Part shown: piece by piece, positions 49,730 through 59,917 of the stretch
Numbering within the stretch: position 1 is the stretch's first letter
How the letters are laid out: every line of letters begins with the position of its first letter
Origin: Streptomyces kanamyceticus
GTDB lineage: Bacteria > Actinomycetota > Actinomycetes > Streptomycetales > Streptomycetaceae
Assembly: GCF_008704495.1 (NCBI RefSeq)
Contig: NZ_CP023699.1
Location: 1,116,001 to 1,180,000 of the forward strand
Direction: 5' to 3'
Length of the DNA stretch: 64,000 nt
The notes under the pieces: generated by a model
What the model saw: only the letters and a program-made list of their open reading frames with translations
The model's database searches: none
Told to the model about the DNA's origin: nothing
Position numbers and translations under genes: made by a program

Positions 49730-51820
49730 TCAGATCCGTCGCAGCCGAAACACCCCGGCGTCCAGGTCGCCCCGGAGGCCGGTCCGCAGCCCGCGCCGCA
49801 GCAGCACTCCGCCCCGGTAGGTCTCCCCGGTGTCCCGGCACTCGTAGAGCGCCCCCGGATCGAGCGCGCGCAGCCGCAGCGGCGCCTGCTCCTGCCCGTA
49901 CGACTGTTTCGGCAGCCAGGCGAGGACCACGGCATGGTCCCCGAGCACGTACTGCACGGCGCTCAGGCCGCCGTCCCGAGGACGCAGCCGGTACAGGTCG
50001 CCGAGTTGTACCAGGGGTCTGATCTCCTTGTACAGATCCACCCATTCGCGCGCTTCGGCGAGTTCGCCCTCGTCCCACCGGGTGAGGTCGCCGCCGATCC
50101 CGAGCACCCCGGCCATCGCGCTGACGAAACGGAAGCGCAGCGAGCTGACCCGGTCGTTGAGCTGGACGTTGGGGCTGTCGGTGACCCAGGCGGCCATCAC
50201 GCGCGCGGGGTGCAACTGGCTGAAGCCGTGCTGGATGGCGAGCCGGTCGAGCGGGTCGGTGTTGTCGGAGGTCCACACCTGGTCGGTCCTGGCGAGGATG
50301 CCGAGGTCGATGCGTCCGCCGCCGCCCGAGCAGGACTCGAAGGACACCGTGGGGTGCGCGGCCCTGAGCTGGTCGAGGAGGTCGTAGAGGTGCTGCGGGT
50401 GGGCCCACCACAGCTCCGGCAGATCGGCGTCGCCAGGGCGTCCCGCATCGGTGAAGCTCCGGTTGAAGTCCCACTTCACGTAGTCGATGGGCGCGCTGGA
50501 GAGCAGCCCGTCGAGCTGTCCCCACAGGTACGCGCGCACGTCCGCGCGCGAGAGGTCGAGCACCAGCTGGTTGCGGAACTCCGTGCGGGTGCGGCCTGGC
50601 TGGTGCTGCACCCAGTCGGGGTGTGCGCGGTAGAGGTCGCTGTCGGGGTTGACCATCTCCGGCTCCACCCAGATCCCGAACCGCATGCCGAGCCCGTGCA
50701 CCTCGTCGGCGAGGGGCCCGAGACCGTCGGGGAAGCGGTCGGGGTTGGGTGTCCAGTCGCCGAGTCCCGCCCGGTCGCTGACGCGGCCGCCGAACCACGC
50801 GTCGTCGACGACGAACAGCTCGACGCCGAGGTCCGCGGCCCGGTGCGCGAGCGCCCGCTGCTGCTCCTCGGAGATGTCGAAGCCGGTGGCCTCCCAGGAG
50901 TTGTAGAGCACCGGACGGACCGTCCGCGCGTCCGGGATGACGTGCGCGCGCTGGTAGGCGTGCCAGGCCCGGCTCGCGCCGCCGAAGCCCGCGCCGCTCC
51001 ACAACCCGGCGAAGACCGGCGTGACGATCGCCGTGCCGGGCCGCAGGACGGTGACCCCGGCGTCGTCGTGGCCCACGCCACCACTGATCTGCACGGCGCC
51101 GTCGGGCAGCTGGTGCACGGTGATCCGCCAGGACCCCGACCAGGCGAGGGCGCAGCTGTAGACCTCGCCGCTCTCCTCGCTCGCGCCCTCCGCGTCGAGC
51201 GCGACCCAGGGCAGATGGGCGTGACCGGTGTGCCCGCGCCTGCTGCCGATGGTCTGCTCGCCGTACGTGAGGTCGCTCCGTGCCAGGCGTGACTCGGCGC
51301 CCCACCGGCCGTGCAACTGCGAGAGCCGCCAGCGTTCGCGGCGCGGCAGTGTCCAGGTCGCGGAATCCGCGCGCAGTATTTCCAAGGGCCGCGTGCGGTG
51401 GTCTCCCTCGTGGATGAGGATCACGAACCGCTCGACGACATCGCCGCGCAGCCGGTGGACGAGGTTGATCACGAGGTGGTGCAGGGGGTCCTCGAAGTGC
51501 AGCTGGAGTTCGTCGTCGTGCGCGGCCGAGCCGTTGTGCCGCCACTCGGTGCCGCGGACCCGTTCGTCGCGGACGGACAACGCGGGCCGTACGAAGCGGC
51601 GGCCGCCCTCCACCGGATACTCCTCGCGCCCGTCGAGCCACGACTCGAAGCCGCGCTCCGGGGGCGGCGGCTCGGCGGCCAGGGCCTCGGCGTCGGCGAG
51701 GGCGATCCGTGCGCCCCAGTAGAGGTGCAGCAGCTCGTCGCGGTCCGTGAGCCGCAGGGCGTAGCTGCTGGTGGGGCCCGAGAGCAGCCAGGTGCGGCCG
51801 TCCTTACCGATCTCGATCAT
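49730..51820 (-). CDS. GH36 alpha-galactosidase
   Basis: At 696 residues, this has the GH36 layout: an N-terminal beta-sandwich (about 1-300), a TIM barrel with nucleophile Asp451 in DYVKWDFNRSF, the ESCSGGGGRID loop and acid/base Asp519 in TSDNTDPLDR, then a C-terminal beta domain. It removes terminal alpha-galactose from raffinose-type sugars or galactosides. No signal peptide is present, so it works in the cytosol on imported sugars. ATG 51820 follows GGGGGC. No sugar transporter lies next to it. Confidence 0.92.
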   Translation of the reverse strand: MIEIGKDGRTWLLSGPTSSYALRLTDRDELLHLYWGARIALADAEALAAEPPPPERGFESWLDGREEYPVEGGRRFVRPALSVRDERVRGTEWRHNGSAAHDDELQLHFEDPLHHLVINLVHRLRGDVVERFVILIHEGDHRTRPLEILRADSATWTLPRRERWRLSQLHGRWGAESRLARSDLTYGEQTIGSRRGHTGHAHLPWVALDAEGASEESGEVYSCALAWSGSWRITVHQLPDGAVQISGGVGHDDAGVTVLRPGTAIVTPVFAGLWSGAGFGGASRAWHAYQRAHVIPDARTVRPVLYNSWEATGFDISEEQQRALAHRAADLGVELFVVDDAWFGGRVSDRAGLGDWTPNPDRFPDGLGPLADEVHGLGMRFGIWVEPEMVNPDSDLYRAHPDWVQHQPGRTRTEFRNQLVLDLSRADVRAYLWGQLDGLLSSAPIDYVKWDFNRSFTDAGRPGDADLPELWWAHPQHLYDLLDQLRAAHPTVSFESCSGGGGRIDLGILARTDQVWTSDNTDPLDRLAIQHGFSQLHPARVMAAWVTDSPNVQLNDRVSSLRFRFVSAMAGVLGIGGDLTRWDEGELAEAREWVDLYKEIRPLVQLGDLYRLRPRDGGLSAVQYVLGDHAVVLAWLPKQSYGQEQAPLRLRALDPGALYECRDTGETYRGGVLLRRGLRTGLRGDLDAGVFRLRRI

Positions 51821-52001
51821 CAAGCCCCCACCGGCCCGGTTCCACGGTCCGCGCCGCCACGCGCGCGTGGGCACATCCTGGTGGGCGTTTCGCCGCTGGG
51901 GCAACGCCCGCGCAGGGGTGATTGCCTCAGGAACCCATGTCGTATCGTCGAAGGCGCGTCCACCGGCGAGCCGCGCCGGCAGCAGAGTCCGAGGAGAGCC
52001 C

Positions 52002-52799
52002 GTGACCCAGCAGGTCCCGTCGACAGAGCCCGAGCTTGCCGGAGTGCGCAACTTCCGTGACGTGGGCGGGCTGCCGACCGTGGACGGCCGCCGCGTCCGC
52101 CCTGGCAGGCTCTTCCGCAGCGGCCACCTGGCGCACGCCACCGAGGCCGACGCCGTCTTCCTCGGCTCGCTGGGGCTGCACACGATCTTCGACTTCCGCA
52201 ACGCCGCCGACCAGCGCCTGGAGGGCCCCGACGTCACGCTGCCCGGCGTGCGCAACGTGAACCTGCCGCTGACCGACCCGGCCGACGGCGCCGAGTTCTG
52301 GAAGATGGTCCGCGACGGCGAGCTCGACCAGCTGCGCTCGGTCCTCGCCGACGGCAAGGCCGCCGACCGCATGTCGACCTCGTACCGCTCGATCATCAAG
52401 CAGCGCACGTCCGAGCACAGCCAGGTGCTGCACGCGCTCGCCGAGGACAGCGTGCCCGCCCTGATGCACTGCGCGGCGGGCAAGGACCGCGCGGGGCTCT
52501 CCATAGCCGTGACGCTGCTTGCCGTCGGCGTGGAGCGGGACGCCATCGAGGCGGACTACCTGGCGTCGAACGCGGCGCACCGGCGCTACCGCGTGCACCG
52601 CACCGACGACTCCCCCAACGCGATGTCCCCCGAGGTCATGGAGCTGCTCAGCCCGCTCTTCGACGCCCGCGCCGAGTATCTGGCGGCGGCGTTCGAGACG
52701 ATCGACGCCACCTGGGGCGACGTGGACACCTATCTCGCCGACGGCCTCAAGGTGACCCCGGCGACCCGCGAGCGGCTCCGCGAGCGTCTGCTCGACTGA
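52002..52799 (+). CDS. tyrosine-protein phosphatase (PtpB/MptpB-like)
   Basis: At 265 residues, it has the HCxxxxxR active site as HCAAGKDRAG (Cys about residue 157) and the N-terminal NFRDVGGLPTVDGRRVRPGRLFRSG motif of MptpB-type phosphatases, which act on phosphotyrosine, phosphoserine or phosphoinositides. GTG 52002 follows GAGGAGAG. It is divergent from the alpha-galactosidase gene and convergent with the small membrane protein gene. Its physiological substrate is unknown. Confidence 0.9.
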   Translation: MTQQVPSTEPELAGVRNFRDVGGLPTVDGRRVRPGRLFRSGHLAHATEADAVFLGSLGLHTIFDFRNAADQRLEGPDVTLPGVRNVNLPLTDPADGAEFWKMVRDGELDQLRSVLADGKAADRMSTSYRSIIKQRTSEHSQVLHALAEDSVPALMHCAAGKDRAGLSIAVTLLAVGVERDAIEADYLASNAAHRRYRVHRTDDSPNAMSPEVMELLSPLFDARAEYLAAAFETIDATWGDVDTYLADGLKVTPATRERLRERLLD

Positions 52800-52804
52800 C
52801 GCGG

Positions 52805-53011
52805 CTACTGGTTCTGCGCCCCCAGCTCGAACAGCAGGTAGATGAAGGCCGCGAAGATGTGACCCACCGCCACGTAGATGATCAGCCGGACCCATAGGGC
52901 CCGGGGGAACTTCTCCTCAAGGCGCATCACCTTCTTGGCGGGCTGCTCGGGCTGTTCGGGCTGTTCGAACTGCTCGGCCCTGACAGGTCCCTGCGGGTCG
53001 GATTCCGTCAT
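52805..53011 (-). CDS. small single-pass membrane protein (DUF6126-like)
   Basis: This 68-residue protein has a Gln/Pro/Glu-rich N-terminus (QFEQPEQPEQPAKK) and one hydrophobic segment near the C-terminus (LWVRLIIYVAVGHIFAAFIYLLF). It matches the small actinobacterial family that often follows an XRE regulator. The start overlaps the regulator stop as ATGA, so it is made together with the regulator and could anchor or modulate it at the membrane. That is inference; the function is unknown. Confidence 0.75.
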   Translation of the reverse strand: MTESDPQGPVRAEQFEQPEQPEQPAKKVMRLEEKFPRALWVRLIIYVAVGHIFAAFIYLLFELGAQNQ

Positions 53012-53643
53012 GTCGACTCTCCCTGAGTGGGGCCCCCGAGGCACAGCGCGGTGGCGGGGCTCTGCAGCAACGTGTGGACGAAGAGGAGATCGGCGCCGTC
53101 CTGGTCGGCGGCGGCGATCCGGTGGGGGGTCAGCGAGTCGAAGTGCGCGCTGTCCCCTGGCCCGAGCAGGTGTGCGGTGTCCCCGAGGCGCAGCCGCAGC
53201 CGCCCGGTGAGGACGTACAGCCACTCCTCACCGGGGTGGACGCGCACGATGTCGCCCTGCGCCCCGTACGGGACGTGCACGCGCAGCGCCTGCATGCCGC
53301 GGCCGGGGGCGCCCGCCTGCCAGTAGGTCCAGCCGCCCGCGCGGGTCGGCTCCATGGCGGCCGCGCGCACGATCGAGTCCCGGTCGGCGACCGTCTCGCC
53401 GAGCAGCTCGGAGACCGTCGTACCGTAGATGCGTGCGAGCGCGAGCAGCATGGGCAGCGAGGGCTGTCGTTGCCCGGTCTCCAGGCGGGACAGATGGGCG
53501 GGCGAGAGTCCGGCGGTGCGGGCCGCGGCCTCCAGGGTGAGCGACGCGCGGCGGCGCAGCTCACGCAGCTGGGGGGCGACGGCGGGCAGCGCCTCGTCCG
53601 CGGGGGACGGCTCGGCGGGCTCCGAGGGCTCGGCTTGACTCAT
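53008..53643 (-). CDS. XRE-family regulator with cupin domain
   Basis: At 211 residues, it has an acidic N-terminal tail, a helix-turn-helix (about 27-80, with LRELRRRASLTLEAAARTAGLSPAHLSRLETGQRQPS) and a C-terminal cupin (about 120-200, with VHPGEEWLYVLTGRLRLRLGD and GDSAHFDSLTPHRI). A strong palindrome lies directly upstream (53656-53696), so it likely represses its own operon with the small membrane protein. The effector is unknown. Confidence 0.9.
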   Translation of the reverse strand: MSQAEPSEPAEPSPADEALPAVAPQLRELRRRASLTLEAAARTAGLSPAHLSRLETGQRQPSLPMLLALARIYGTTVSELLGETVADRDSIVRAAAMEPTRAGGWTYWQAGAPGRGMQALRVHVPYGAQGDIVRVHPGEEWLYVLTGRLRLRLGDTAHLLGPGDSAHFDSLTPHRIAAADQDGADLLFVHTLLQSPATALCLGGPTQGEST

Positions 53644-53655
53644 GCTCCGATTGAG

Positions 53656-53696
53656 CCAGAGGCTTGCCTCTGGGGCAACTTTCTTGCCCCAGAGGC
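53656..53696. promoter_or_regulatory. nested palindromic operator before the XRE/cupin regulator
   Basis: Two dyads share half-sites: CCAGAGGC (53656-53663) with GCCTCTGG (53666-53673), and a perfect 13-bp pair GCCTCTGGGGCAA (53666-53678) with TTGCCCCAGAGGC (53684-53696). Three copies of the CCAGAGGC half-site in 41 bp, placed 13 bp before the regulator start, fit cooperative binding and autoregulation. Confidence 0.75.
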
Positions 53697-53722
53697 AAAA
53701 TCCTCAGAGGTGAGCCGTCACG

Positions 53723-55132
53723 TCATCGGTTCGCGACCGCCTGCTTCACCAGCGTCTTGCCGAAGTCCCACATCAGACCGCCCCCGCTGTGCGCGTCGTC
53801 CATCACGGCGGTGAACGCCTCGACGAAGCGGTCCACCTCCGCCTCCCCCACCGTCAGCGGCGGGATCAGCTTGATCACCTCCAGGTGATCGCCGGACACC
53901 TGGGTGAGGATGCGGTGCTTCTGGAGCAGCGGTACGACCACCATCTGCGCGAAGAGCCCCTTGCGCGCGGCCTGGAGCATCGTCCAACGCCCGCGCAGCT
54001 TCAGCGACTTGGGCCTGCCGAACTCGATGCCGACCATGAGTCCGCGGCCGCGCACCTCGCTCAGCAGCTCATAGCGCTCCACCAGGGCCGCGAGCCGCGT
54101 CTTGAGCAGCTCCCCGGTCACCCGGGCGTTCTCGACGACCTTCTCGTCCGCCATCACGGACAGGACGGCGAGTCCGGCCGCCATGGCCTGCGCGTTGGAT
54201 CCGAAGCTCGCCGAGTGCACCAGCACCCGGTCCATCGAGGAGTAGACCTTCTTGAAGATCCAGTCCTTGCCGAGGGTCGCGCCGACCGGCACGTAGCCGC
54301 CCGACAGCGCCTTGGCGACACAGACCAGATCGGGCTCGACGCCCTCCTCGTGCTGGTAGGCGTAGAAGTCGCCGGTCCTGCCGAGGCCCGTCTGCACCTC
54401 GTCGACGATCAGCAGCGCCTTGTGCTGGTGGAGCAGCTCCTGGGCGGCGCGCAGATAGCCGGGCGGCGTCTCGTGCACCCCCTTGCCCTGGATGGGCTCG
54501 ACGATCAGACCGGCGACGTCGCCCTTCTTCAGCTCCTTGCGCAGCGCGTCCAGATCTCCGAGCGGTACGGCGGTGTCGGGGAGCAGCGGCGCGAAGCCGT
54601 CACGGAAGCCGTCCTCGCCGTTGACGGAGAGGGCTCCGGTGGTCAGCCCGTGGAAGGCGTGCGCGCAGTAGAGCACCCGTGGCCTGCCGGTGACGTACCG
54701 GGCGAACTTCAGCGCCGTCTCGACCGCTTCGGTCCCGCTGTTGCCGAAGAACACCCGGTCCAGGTGCGGGCTGTGCGTGAGCAGCCGCTCGGCCAGCAGC
54801 CCCGGCAGCGGCTGGCAGTCGAAGCGGGTCAGGTCGGCGAGCGAGGCGTCCAGGACGTCGTGCAGCGCCTTGCGTACGACGGGGTGGTGCCTGCCGAGGC
54901 CCATCACGCCGAAGCCCGCGAGCATGTCGAGGTAGTCGTTGCCGTCCGCGTCCCAGAAGTACGCGCCCTCGGCCCGCTCGTAGACCTTGTCGAAGCCGAT
55001 GGTGTGCAGCATGCGCGGCAGTTGGTGATTGAGGTGGCGCGCGTGCAGTTCGTACCGCTCGGCGCCCCGCTCGGCGAGGAGTCTGCCGAGGTCGAACTCC
55101 TTGGCGCCCTGGGTGTCGAACTCCTTGGTCAT
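53723..55132 (-). CDS. hopanoid-cluster class III aminotransferase (HpnO-like)
   Basis: This 469-residue PLP aminotransferase is of the ornithine/acetylornithine type. The cofactor motifs are [15 protein letters not shown], Asp244 in [15 protein letters not shown] and Lys274 in VAKALSGGY. At the end of the hopanoid operon it most likely adds the amino group that yields aminobacteriohopanetriol from a bacteriohopane keto-intermediate. This role comes from the context and the family. ATG 55132 overlaps the dxs stop (ATGA). Confidence 0.88.
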   Translation of the reverse strand: MTKEFDTQGAKEFDLGRLLAERGAERYELHARHLNHQLPRMLHTIGFDKVYERAEGAYFWDADGNDYLDMLAGFGVMGLGRHHPVVRKALHDVLDASLADLTRFDCQPLPGLLAERLLTHSPHLDRVFFGNSGTEAVETALKFARYVTGRPRVLYCAHAFHGLTTGALSVNGEDGFRDGFAPLLPDTAVPLGDLDALRKELKKGDVAGLIVEPIQGKGVHETPPGYLRAAQELLHQHKALLIVDEVQTGLGRTGDFYAYQHEEGVEPDLVCVAKALSGGYVPVGATLGKDWIFKKVYSSMDRVLVHSASFGSNAQAMAAGLAVLSVMADEKVVENARVTGELLKTRLAALVERYELLSEVRGRGLMVGIEFGRPKSLKLRGRWTMLQAARKGLFAQMVVVPLLQKHRILTQVSGDHLEVIKLIPPLTVGEAEVDRFVEAFTAVMDDAHSGGGLMWDFGKTLVKQAVANR

Positions 55133-57039
55133 GCGCTGTGCTCCTTGCCTGGACCCTGCTCCCCCGAGCTCTCCTTGGCCGCCAGTGTGGCGCTGATCCG
55201 CCCCGCGATCTCGACCGGCGTGAGCCCGAGGTCCGCGAGCACCTCGCCGCGCTTGGCGTGCGCGAGGAACTGCTCGGGGATCCCGAACCGCCTTACCGGT
55301 ACGTCCACTTCGGCCTCGCCGAGCGCCAGCGCGACCGCGGCGCCGACACCGGCGGTGCGGCTGTTGTCCTCGACGACCGCCACGACGCGGTGGCGCCCGG
55401 CGAGCCCCGGCAGCTCCGCGTCGACCGGCTTGACCCAGCGCGGGTCGACGACGGTGCAGCGCAGACCGCGCGCCTGGAGCAGCTCGGCGGCCTGCAGACA
55501 GACCGGCGCCATCACACCGACGGCGACGAGCAGCACATCGGCGGCGTCGTCCTGGAGCAGGACGTCCATCCCGCCGAGCCGGTCGACGGCCGGGATCGCG
55601 GGCCCCACCGACTCCTTGGGGAAGCGGAGCAGGGTCGGCGCGTCGTCCACCGTGACCGCCTCGCGCAGCTGCAGCCGCAGCTGGTCGGCGTCGCGCGGCG
55701 CCGCGATCCGCAGGCCAGGGACGACCTGGAGGATCGACATGTCCCACATGCCGTTGTGCGAGGCCCCGTCGACGCCGGTCACACCGGCCCGGTCCAGGAC
55801 GAAGGTCACCCCGCACTTGTGCAGCGCCACGTCCATCAGGAGCTGGTCGAAGGCCCGGTTGAGGAAGGTCGCGTAGAGCGCGACCACGGGATGCAGCCCG
55901 CCCGTCGCGAGCCCGGCGGCCGACACCGCGGCGTGCTGCTCGGCGATGCCGACGTCCCACACGCGGTCCGGGTACGCCTCGGCGAACTTGGTCAGGCCGA
56001 CGGGCCCCAGCATCGCCGCGGTGATGGCGACCACGTCGTCGCGCTCGGCGCCGATGCGGACGATCTCGTCCCCGAACACCGAGGTCCAGGAAGGTCCGTT
56101 GGACGGCGCGAGCGGCTCGCAGGTGAGCGGGTCCATCACGCCGACGGTGTGGAAACGGTCGGCCTCGTCGGCGAGCGCGGGCTCGTAGCCGCGCCCCTTC
56201 TCGGTCAGGCAGTGGATCAGGACGGGCCCGTGGAAGCGTTTCGCGCGCCGCAGCGCCGACTCGACGGCCCCGATGTCGTGCCCGTCGATGGGACCGACGT
56301 ACTTGAGCCCCAGGTCCTCGAACATTCCCTGCGGCGCGAAGGCGTCCTTGAAGCCCTTCTTGGCGCCGTGCAGCGATTCGTAGAGCGTGCGCCCGACCAC
56401 GGGGGTGCGCTGGAGTATGTCCTTGCCCCAGGCGAGCACCTGCTCGTAGCTGTCCGTCGTGCGGAGCGTGGCGAGGTGGTTGGCGAGGCCGCCGATGGTC
56501 GGGGCGTAGGAGCGCTCGTTGTCGTTGACGACGATGATCAGCGGCCGGTCCTTGGCGGCGGCGATGTTGTTCAGCGCCTCCCAGGCCATGCCGCCGGTCA
56601 GCGCGCCGTCGCCGATGACGGCGACGACGTGGCCGTGCTCGCCGAGCACCTGGCGCGCCTTGGCGAGGCCGTCGGCCCAGCCGAGCGCGGTGGAGGCGTG
56701 GCTGTTCTCGACGATGTCGTGCTCGGACTCCTCGCGCGAGGGGTAGCCCGAGAGACCGCCCTTGCCGCGCAGTTTGGAGAAGTCCTGCCGACCCGTCAGG
56801 AGCTTGTGCACATAGCTCTGGTGGCCGGTGTCCCACACGATCCGGTCGACGGGCGACTCGAAGACCCGGTGCAGGGCGATGGAGAGCTCCACCACCCCCA
56901 GGTTGGGCCCGAGGTGACCGCCGGTCCTGGCCACCGCGTGCACCAGGAACTCCCGGATCTCCTCTGCCAGTTCGTCGAGCTCCGCCTCGGTCAGCGCCTT
57001 CAGATCGCGCGGCCCCCGAATGGTGTCCAGAATGGTCAT
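55129..57039 (-). CDS. dxs: 1-deoxy-D-xylulose-5-phosphate synthase
   Basis: This 636-residue thiamine-diphosphate enzyme has [17 protein letters not shown], the cofactor motif [16 protein letters not shown], and the pyrimidine-domain Glu in [18 protein letters not shown]. It makes the first MEP-pathway intermediate from pyruvate and glyceraldehyde 3-phosphate. Linkage to hopanoid genes suggests a copy that boosts precursor supply for hopanoids; Streptomyces commonly has a second dxs elsewhere. It lies 25 nt after ispG in the operon. Confidence 0.94.
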   Translation of the reverse strand: MTILDTIRGPRDLKALTEAELDELAEEIREFLVHAVARTGGHLGPNLGVVELSIALHRVFESPVDRIVWDTGHQSYVHKLLTGRQDFSKLRGKGGLSGYPSREESEHDIVENSHASTALGWADGLAKARQVLGEHGHVVAVIGDGALTGGMAWEALNNIAAAKDRPLIIVVNDNERSYAPTIGGLANHLATLRTTDSYEQVLAWGKDILQRTPVVGRTLYESLHGAKKGFKDAFAPQGMFEDLGLKYVGPIDGHDIGAVESALRRAKRFHGPVLIHCLTEKGRGYEPALADEADRFHTVGVMDPLTCEPLAPSNGPSWTSVFGDEIVRIGAERDDVVAITAAMLGPVGLTKFAEAYPDRVWDVGIAEQHAAVSAAGLATGGLHPVVALYATFLNRAFDQLLMDVALHKCGVTFVLDRAGVTGVDGASHNGMWDMSILQVVPGLRIAAPRDADQLRLQLREAVTVDDAPTLLRFPKESVGPAIPAVDRLGGMDVLLQDDAADVLLVAVGVMAPVCLQAAELLQARGLRCTVVDPRWVKPVDAELPGLAGRHRVVAVVEDNSRTAGVGAAVALALGEAEVDVPVRRFGIPEQFLAHAKRGEVLADLGLTPVEIAGRISATLAAKESSGEQGPGKEHSA

Positions 57040-57064
57040 GCTCGGGCCCCCTCTCCGGTTGTTC

Positions 57065-58231
57065 TCAGCTCACGGTGACGTCGGGCACCCCTGACGGGAT
57101 GCCGTCGCCCTCCATCTGTGCGGCGATCTTCATCGCCTCTTCGATGAGCGTCTCGACGATCTTCGACTCGGGAACGGTCTTGATGACCTCGCCCTTCACG
57201 AAGATCTGCCCCTTGCCGTTGCCGGACGCGACCCCGAGGTCCGCCTCACGGGCCTCACCGGGACCGTTCACGACACACCCCATGACAGCGACCCGAAGCG
57301 GCACCTCCATGCCGTCGAGCCCCGCGGTCACCTCGTCGGCCAGCTTGTAGACGTCGACCTGGGCGCGCCCGCAGGACGGGCACGACACGATCTCCAGGCG
57401 CCGTTGGCGCAGGTTCAGGGACTCCAGGATCTGGATGCCGACCTTGACCTCCTCGGCGGGCGGCGCCGACAAGGACACCCGGATCGTGTCGCCGATGCCC
57501 TCACTCAGCAGCGCCCCGAAGGCCACAGCCGACTTGATCGTGCCCTGGAACGCGGGCCCGGCTTCCGTCACACCCAGGTGCAGCGGATAGTCACAGGCCG
57601 CCGCCAACTGCCGGTAGGCATTCACCATCACCACCGGGTCGTTGTGCTTCACCGAGATCTTGATGTCCCGGAACCCGTGCTCCTCGAACAGCGACGCCTC
57701 CCACAGCGCCGACTCCACCAGCGCCTCCGGCGTCGCCTTCCCGTACTTCTTCAGCAACCGCGCGTCCAACGACCCCGCGTTGACCCCGATCCGGATCGGC
57801 GTCCCGGCCGCCGAAGCCGCCTTCGCGATCTCCTTGACCTTGTCGTCGAACTGCTTGATGTTCCCGGGATTCACCCGGACCGCCGCACACCCCGCATCGA
57901 TCGCCGCGAACACGTACTTCGGCTGGAAGTGAATGTCCGCGATCACCGGGATCTGCGACTTCCGCGCGATCGTCGCCAGCGCGTCCGCGTCGTCCTGCGT
58001 CGGACACGCCACCCGCACGATCTGGCAGCCCGACGCCGTCAGCTCCGCGATCTGCTGCAACGTCGCACCGATGTCAGACGTACGCGTCGTCGTCATCGAC
58101 TGCACCGAGACCGGCGCACCGCCTCCCACAGCCACCGGCCCGACCTCGATGCGCCGCGAGACGCGGCGCTCCGAGATCGGCCGGACCGGCAGCTCGGGGA
58201 GGCCCAAAGAGACGGGCTCTCCAGAGGTCAC
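57065..58231 (-). CDS. ispG: 4-hydroxy-3-methylbut-2-enyl-diphosphate synthase (flavodoxin/ferredoxin)
   Basis: The 388 residues are typical of the bacterial enzyme. The N-terminal TIM barrel has [21 protein letters not shown], and the C-terminal [4Fe-4S] domain has the Cys cluster in SCPSCGRAQ and [16 protein letters not shown]. It performs the seventh step of the MEP pathway. Start GTG 58231 lies four nt after the hpnH stop. With dxs it makes the operon partly self-sufficient in isoprenoid precursors. Confidence 0.95.
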   Translation of the reverse strand: MTSGEPVSLGLPELPVRPISERRVSRRIEVGPVAVGGGAPVSVQSMTTTRTSDIGATLQQIAELTASGCQIVRVACPTQDDADALATIARKSQIPVIADIHFQPKYVFAAIDAGCAAVRVNPGNIKQFDDKVKEIAKAASAAGTPIRIGVNAGSLDARLLKKYGKATPEALVESALWEASLFEEHGFRDIKISVKHNDPVVMVNAYRQLAAACDYPLHLGVTEAGPAFQGTIKSAVAFGALLSEGIGDTIRVSLSAPPAEEVKVGIQILESLNLRQRRLEIVSCPSCGRAQVDVYKLADEVTAGLDGMEVPLRVAVMGCVVNGPGEAREADLGVASGNGKGQIFVKGEVIKTVPESKIVETLIEEAMKIAAQMEGDGIPSGVPDVTVS

Positions 58232-58235
58232 GACG

Positions 58236-59258
58236 TCACCCGCGGTTTCCGGAGACCGTCTCGCGGGCCGCGCGGATGGATTCCTTGAGGGAGCCCATGG
58301 TGGCGAGGACGGCGGTCGGCTCGTAGCCGCAGTGGGCCATGCAGTTGGCGCAGCGCGGGTCCTTGCCGCGGCCGTACTTGCTCCAGTCGGTCTCCTCGAT
58401 GAGCTGCCGGTACGTGGGGACGTACCCGTCGCTCATCAGGTAGCAGGGTCGCTGCCAGCCGAAGAGCGAGTAGTTCGGGATCGCCCACGCCGTGCACGGG
58501 AAGTCCGCCTTGCCCTCCAGGAAGTCGAGGAACAGCGGCGAGTGGTTCAGCCGCCAGCGCCGCCTGTTGCCGCCCGCGAAGGCCTTCTTGAAGAGTTCGC
58601 GGGTCTGCTCGACGCCCAGGAAGTGCTCCTGGTCGGGCGCCTTCTCATAGGCGTACGCGGGCGACAGCATCATCTCGTCGACTTCCAGCTCGTCATTGAG
58701 GTAGTTGAGGACCTCGATGATGTTCTGCGGGGTGTCGTTGCTGAAGAAGGTCGAGTTGGTGGTGACGCGGAAACCACGCCTCTTGGCCTCCTTGATGGCC
58801 GCCACCGCCTCGTCGAACACTCCCTCCTTGGCGACGGATTCGTCGTGCCGCTCCCGCATTCCGTCGATGTGCACGGCGAACGCGAAGTACGGCGAAGGCG
58901 TGAATTTCTCCAGCTTCTTGCGCAGCAGCATCGCGTTGGTGCACAGGAAGACGTATTTCTTCTTGGCCACCAACTGCCGCACGATCTCGTCGATCTGAGG
59001 GTGCATCAGCGGCTCGCCACCGGCGATGGACACCATCGGCGCACCGGATTCGAGCACGGCGCCCACGGCCTGCGCCACCGGCATGCGCTGCTTGAGCACA
59101 CCGGCCGGGTGCTGGATCTTCCCGCAGCCCTCGCACGCGAGGTTGCATGCGAAGAGCGGCTCCAACTCCACGATCAGCGGGAACTTCTCCCGCTTGCGCA
59201 GCTTCTGTTCAAAGAGATACGTCGCGACCTTGATGGTCTGGCGCAGCGGCATGGCCAT
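58236..59258 (-). CDS. hpnH: adenosyl hopene synthase, radical SAM (HpnH)
   Basis: This 340-residue radical SAM protein has the iron-sulfur cluster motif CNLACEGC (Cys38, Cys42, Cys45), the SAM-binding [13 protein letters not shown], and further Cys in [15 protein letters not shown]. It joins the adenosyl radical of SAM to the double bond of diploptene, the first step of C35 hopanoid side-chain formation. ATG 59258 has GGAGGT 7 bases upstream, overlapping the end of hpnG. Confidence 0.93.
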   Translation of the reverse strand: MAMPLRQTIKVATYLFEQKLRKREKFPLIVELEPLFACNLACEGCGKIQHPAGVLKQRMPVAQAVGAVLESGAPMVSIAGGEPLMHPQIDEIVRQLVAKKKYVFLCTNAMLLRKKLEKFTPSPYFAFAVHIDGMRERHDESVAKEGVFDEAVAAIKEAKRRGFRVTTNSTFFSNDTPQNIIEVLNYLNDELEVDEMMLSPAYAYEKAPDQEHFLGVEQTRELFKKAFAGGNRRRWRLNHSPLFLDFLEGKADFPCTAWAIPNYSLFGWQRPCYLMSDGYVPTYRQLIEETDWSKYGRGKDPRCANCMAHCGYEPTAVLATMGSLKESIRAARETVSGNRG

Positions 59259-59263
59259 CTGGC

Positions 59264-59917
59264 TCACCTCCGAGGGAGCAAAGAAGAACGGTGCCATTCG
59301 AAAAATGCAGGAAGAACGGCACGGAGAACGCGGAAAGCCGATATTCCACCGCGCACCGTGCCGATGCGGACGAGTTCGTGCTGTGGAGCGTCCACGACCA
59401 CCCGGACGGCGGCAACGGGACGCCGTCCGGCGCGCATCGCGCTGTGCAGTGTCGCCGCGGACTCCATGTCCACCGCGATCGCGCCCGTGGCCAGCAGGTC
59501 CTCCCGCTCGTGGCCACGGACGACGTGATCGGAGCCGGTCAGCGGGCCGGTGTGCACCGTGCGCCCGGGCACGGCCTTCACCAGCTCCTGGACCAGCAGA
59601 CCTGTACCCTCGCACCGGATGCTGCCGCGCGCGTCCCTGGTCTCCTCGGCGACGACCAGGTCACCGGGGTGCATGCCGGGGGCGAGCCCGGCGCAGAAGC
59701 CGGTCGCCAGGACGGCCGCGTCGCGCAGCGCCTCCTTGCCGAGCGCCTTGGTGACAGCGCTGTCGGCGTTCTTGGGACCCATGCCCGTACGCAGCACGGT
59801 CGTGGCGCCCGGCGCGCCGCCACGGTCACCCGTGCGCAGGGCGAGGTGCTCGATGCCGAGCGCGCAGGCGATCAGCAGCGGCGGGTGGCCCGGCGGGCGG
59901 GCCGGGACCTCGGCCAT
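59264..59917 (-). CDS. hpnG: adenosylhopane nucleosidase/phosphorylase (HpnG)
   Basis: This 217-residue nucleoside-phosphorylase-fold protein has TGMGPKNADSAV near the start, ATGFCAGLAPGMHPGDLVV in the middle, and the MES motif VDMESAATLHSA. It removes adenine from adenosylhopane to give ribosyl/bacteriohopane intermediates. Its ATG overlaps the squalene-hopene cyclase stop by one base (TGATG). It is followed by hpnH after 5 nt. Confidence 0.92.
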   Translation of the reverse strand: MAEVPARPPGHPPLLIACALGIEHLALRTGDRGGAPGATTVLRTGMGPKNADSAVTKALGKEALRDAAVLATGFCAGLAPGMHPGDLVVAEETRDARGSIRCEGTGLLVQELVKAVPGRTVHTGPLTGSDHVVRGHEREDLLATGAIAVDMESAATLHSAMRAGRRPVAAVRVVVDAPQHELVRIGTVRGGISAFRVLRAVLPAFFEWHRSSLLPRR

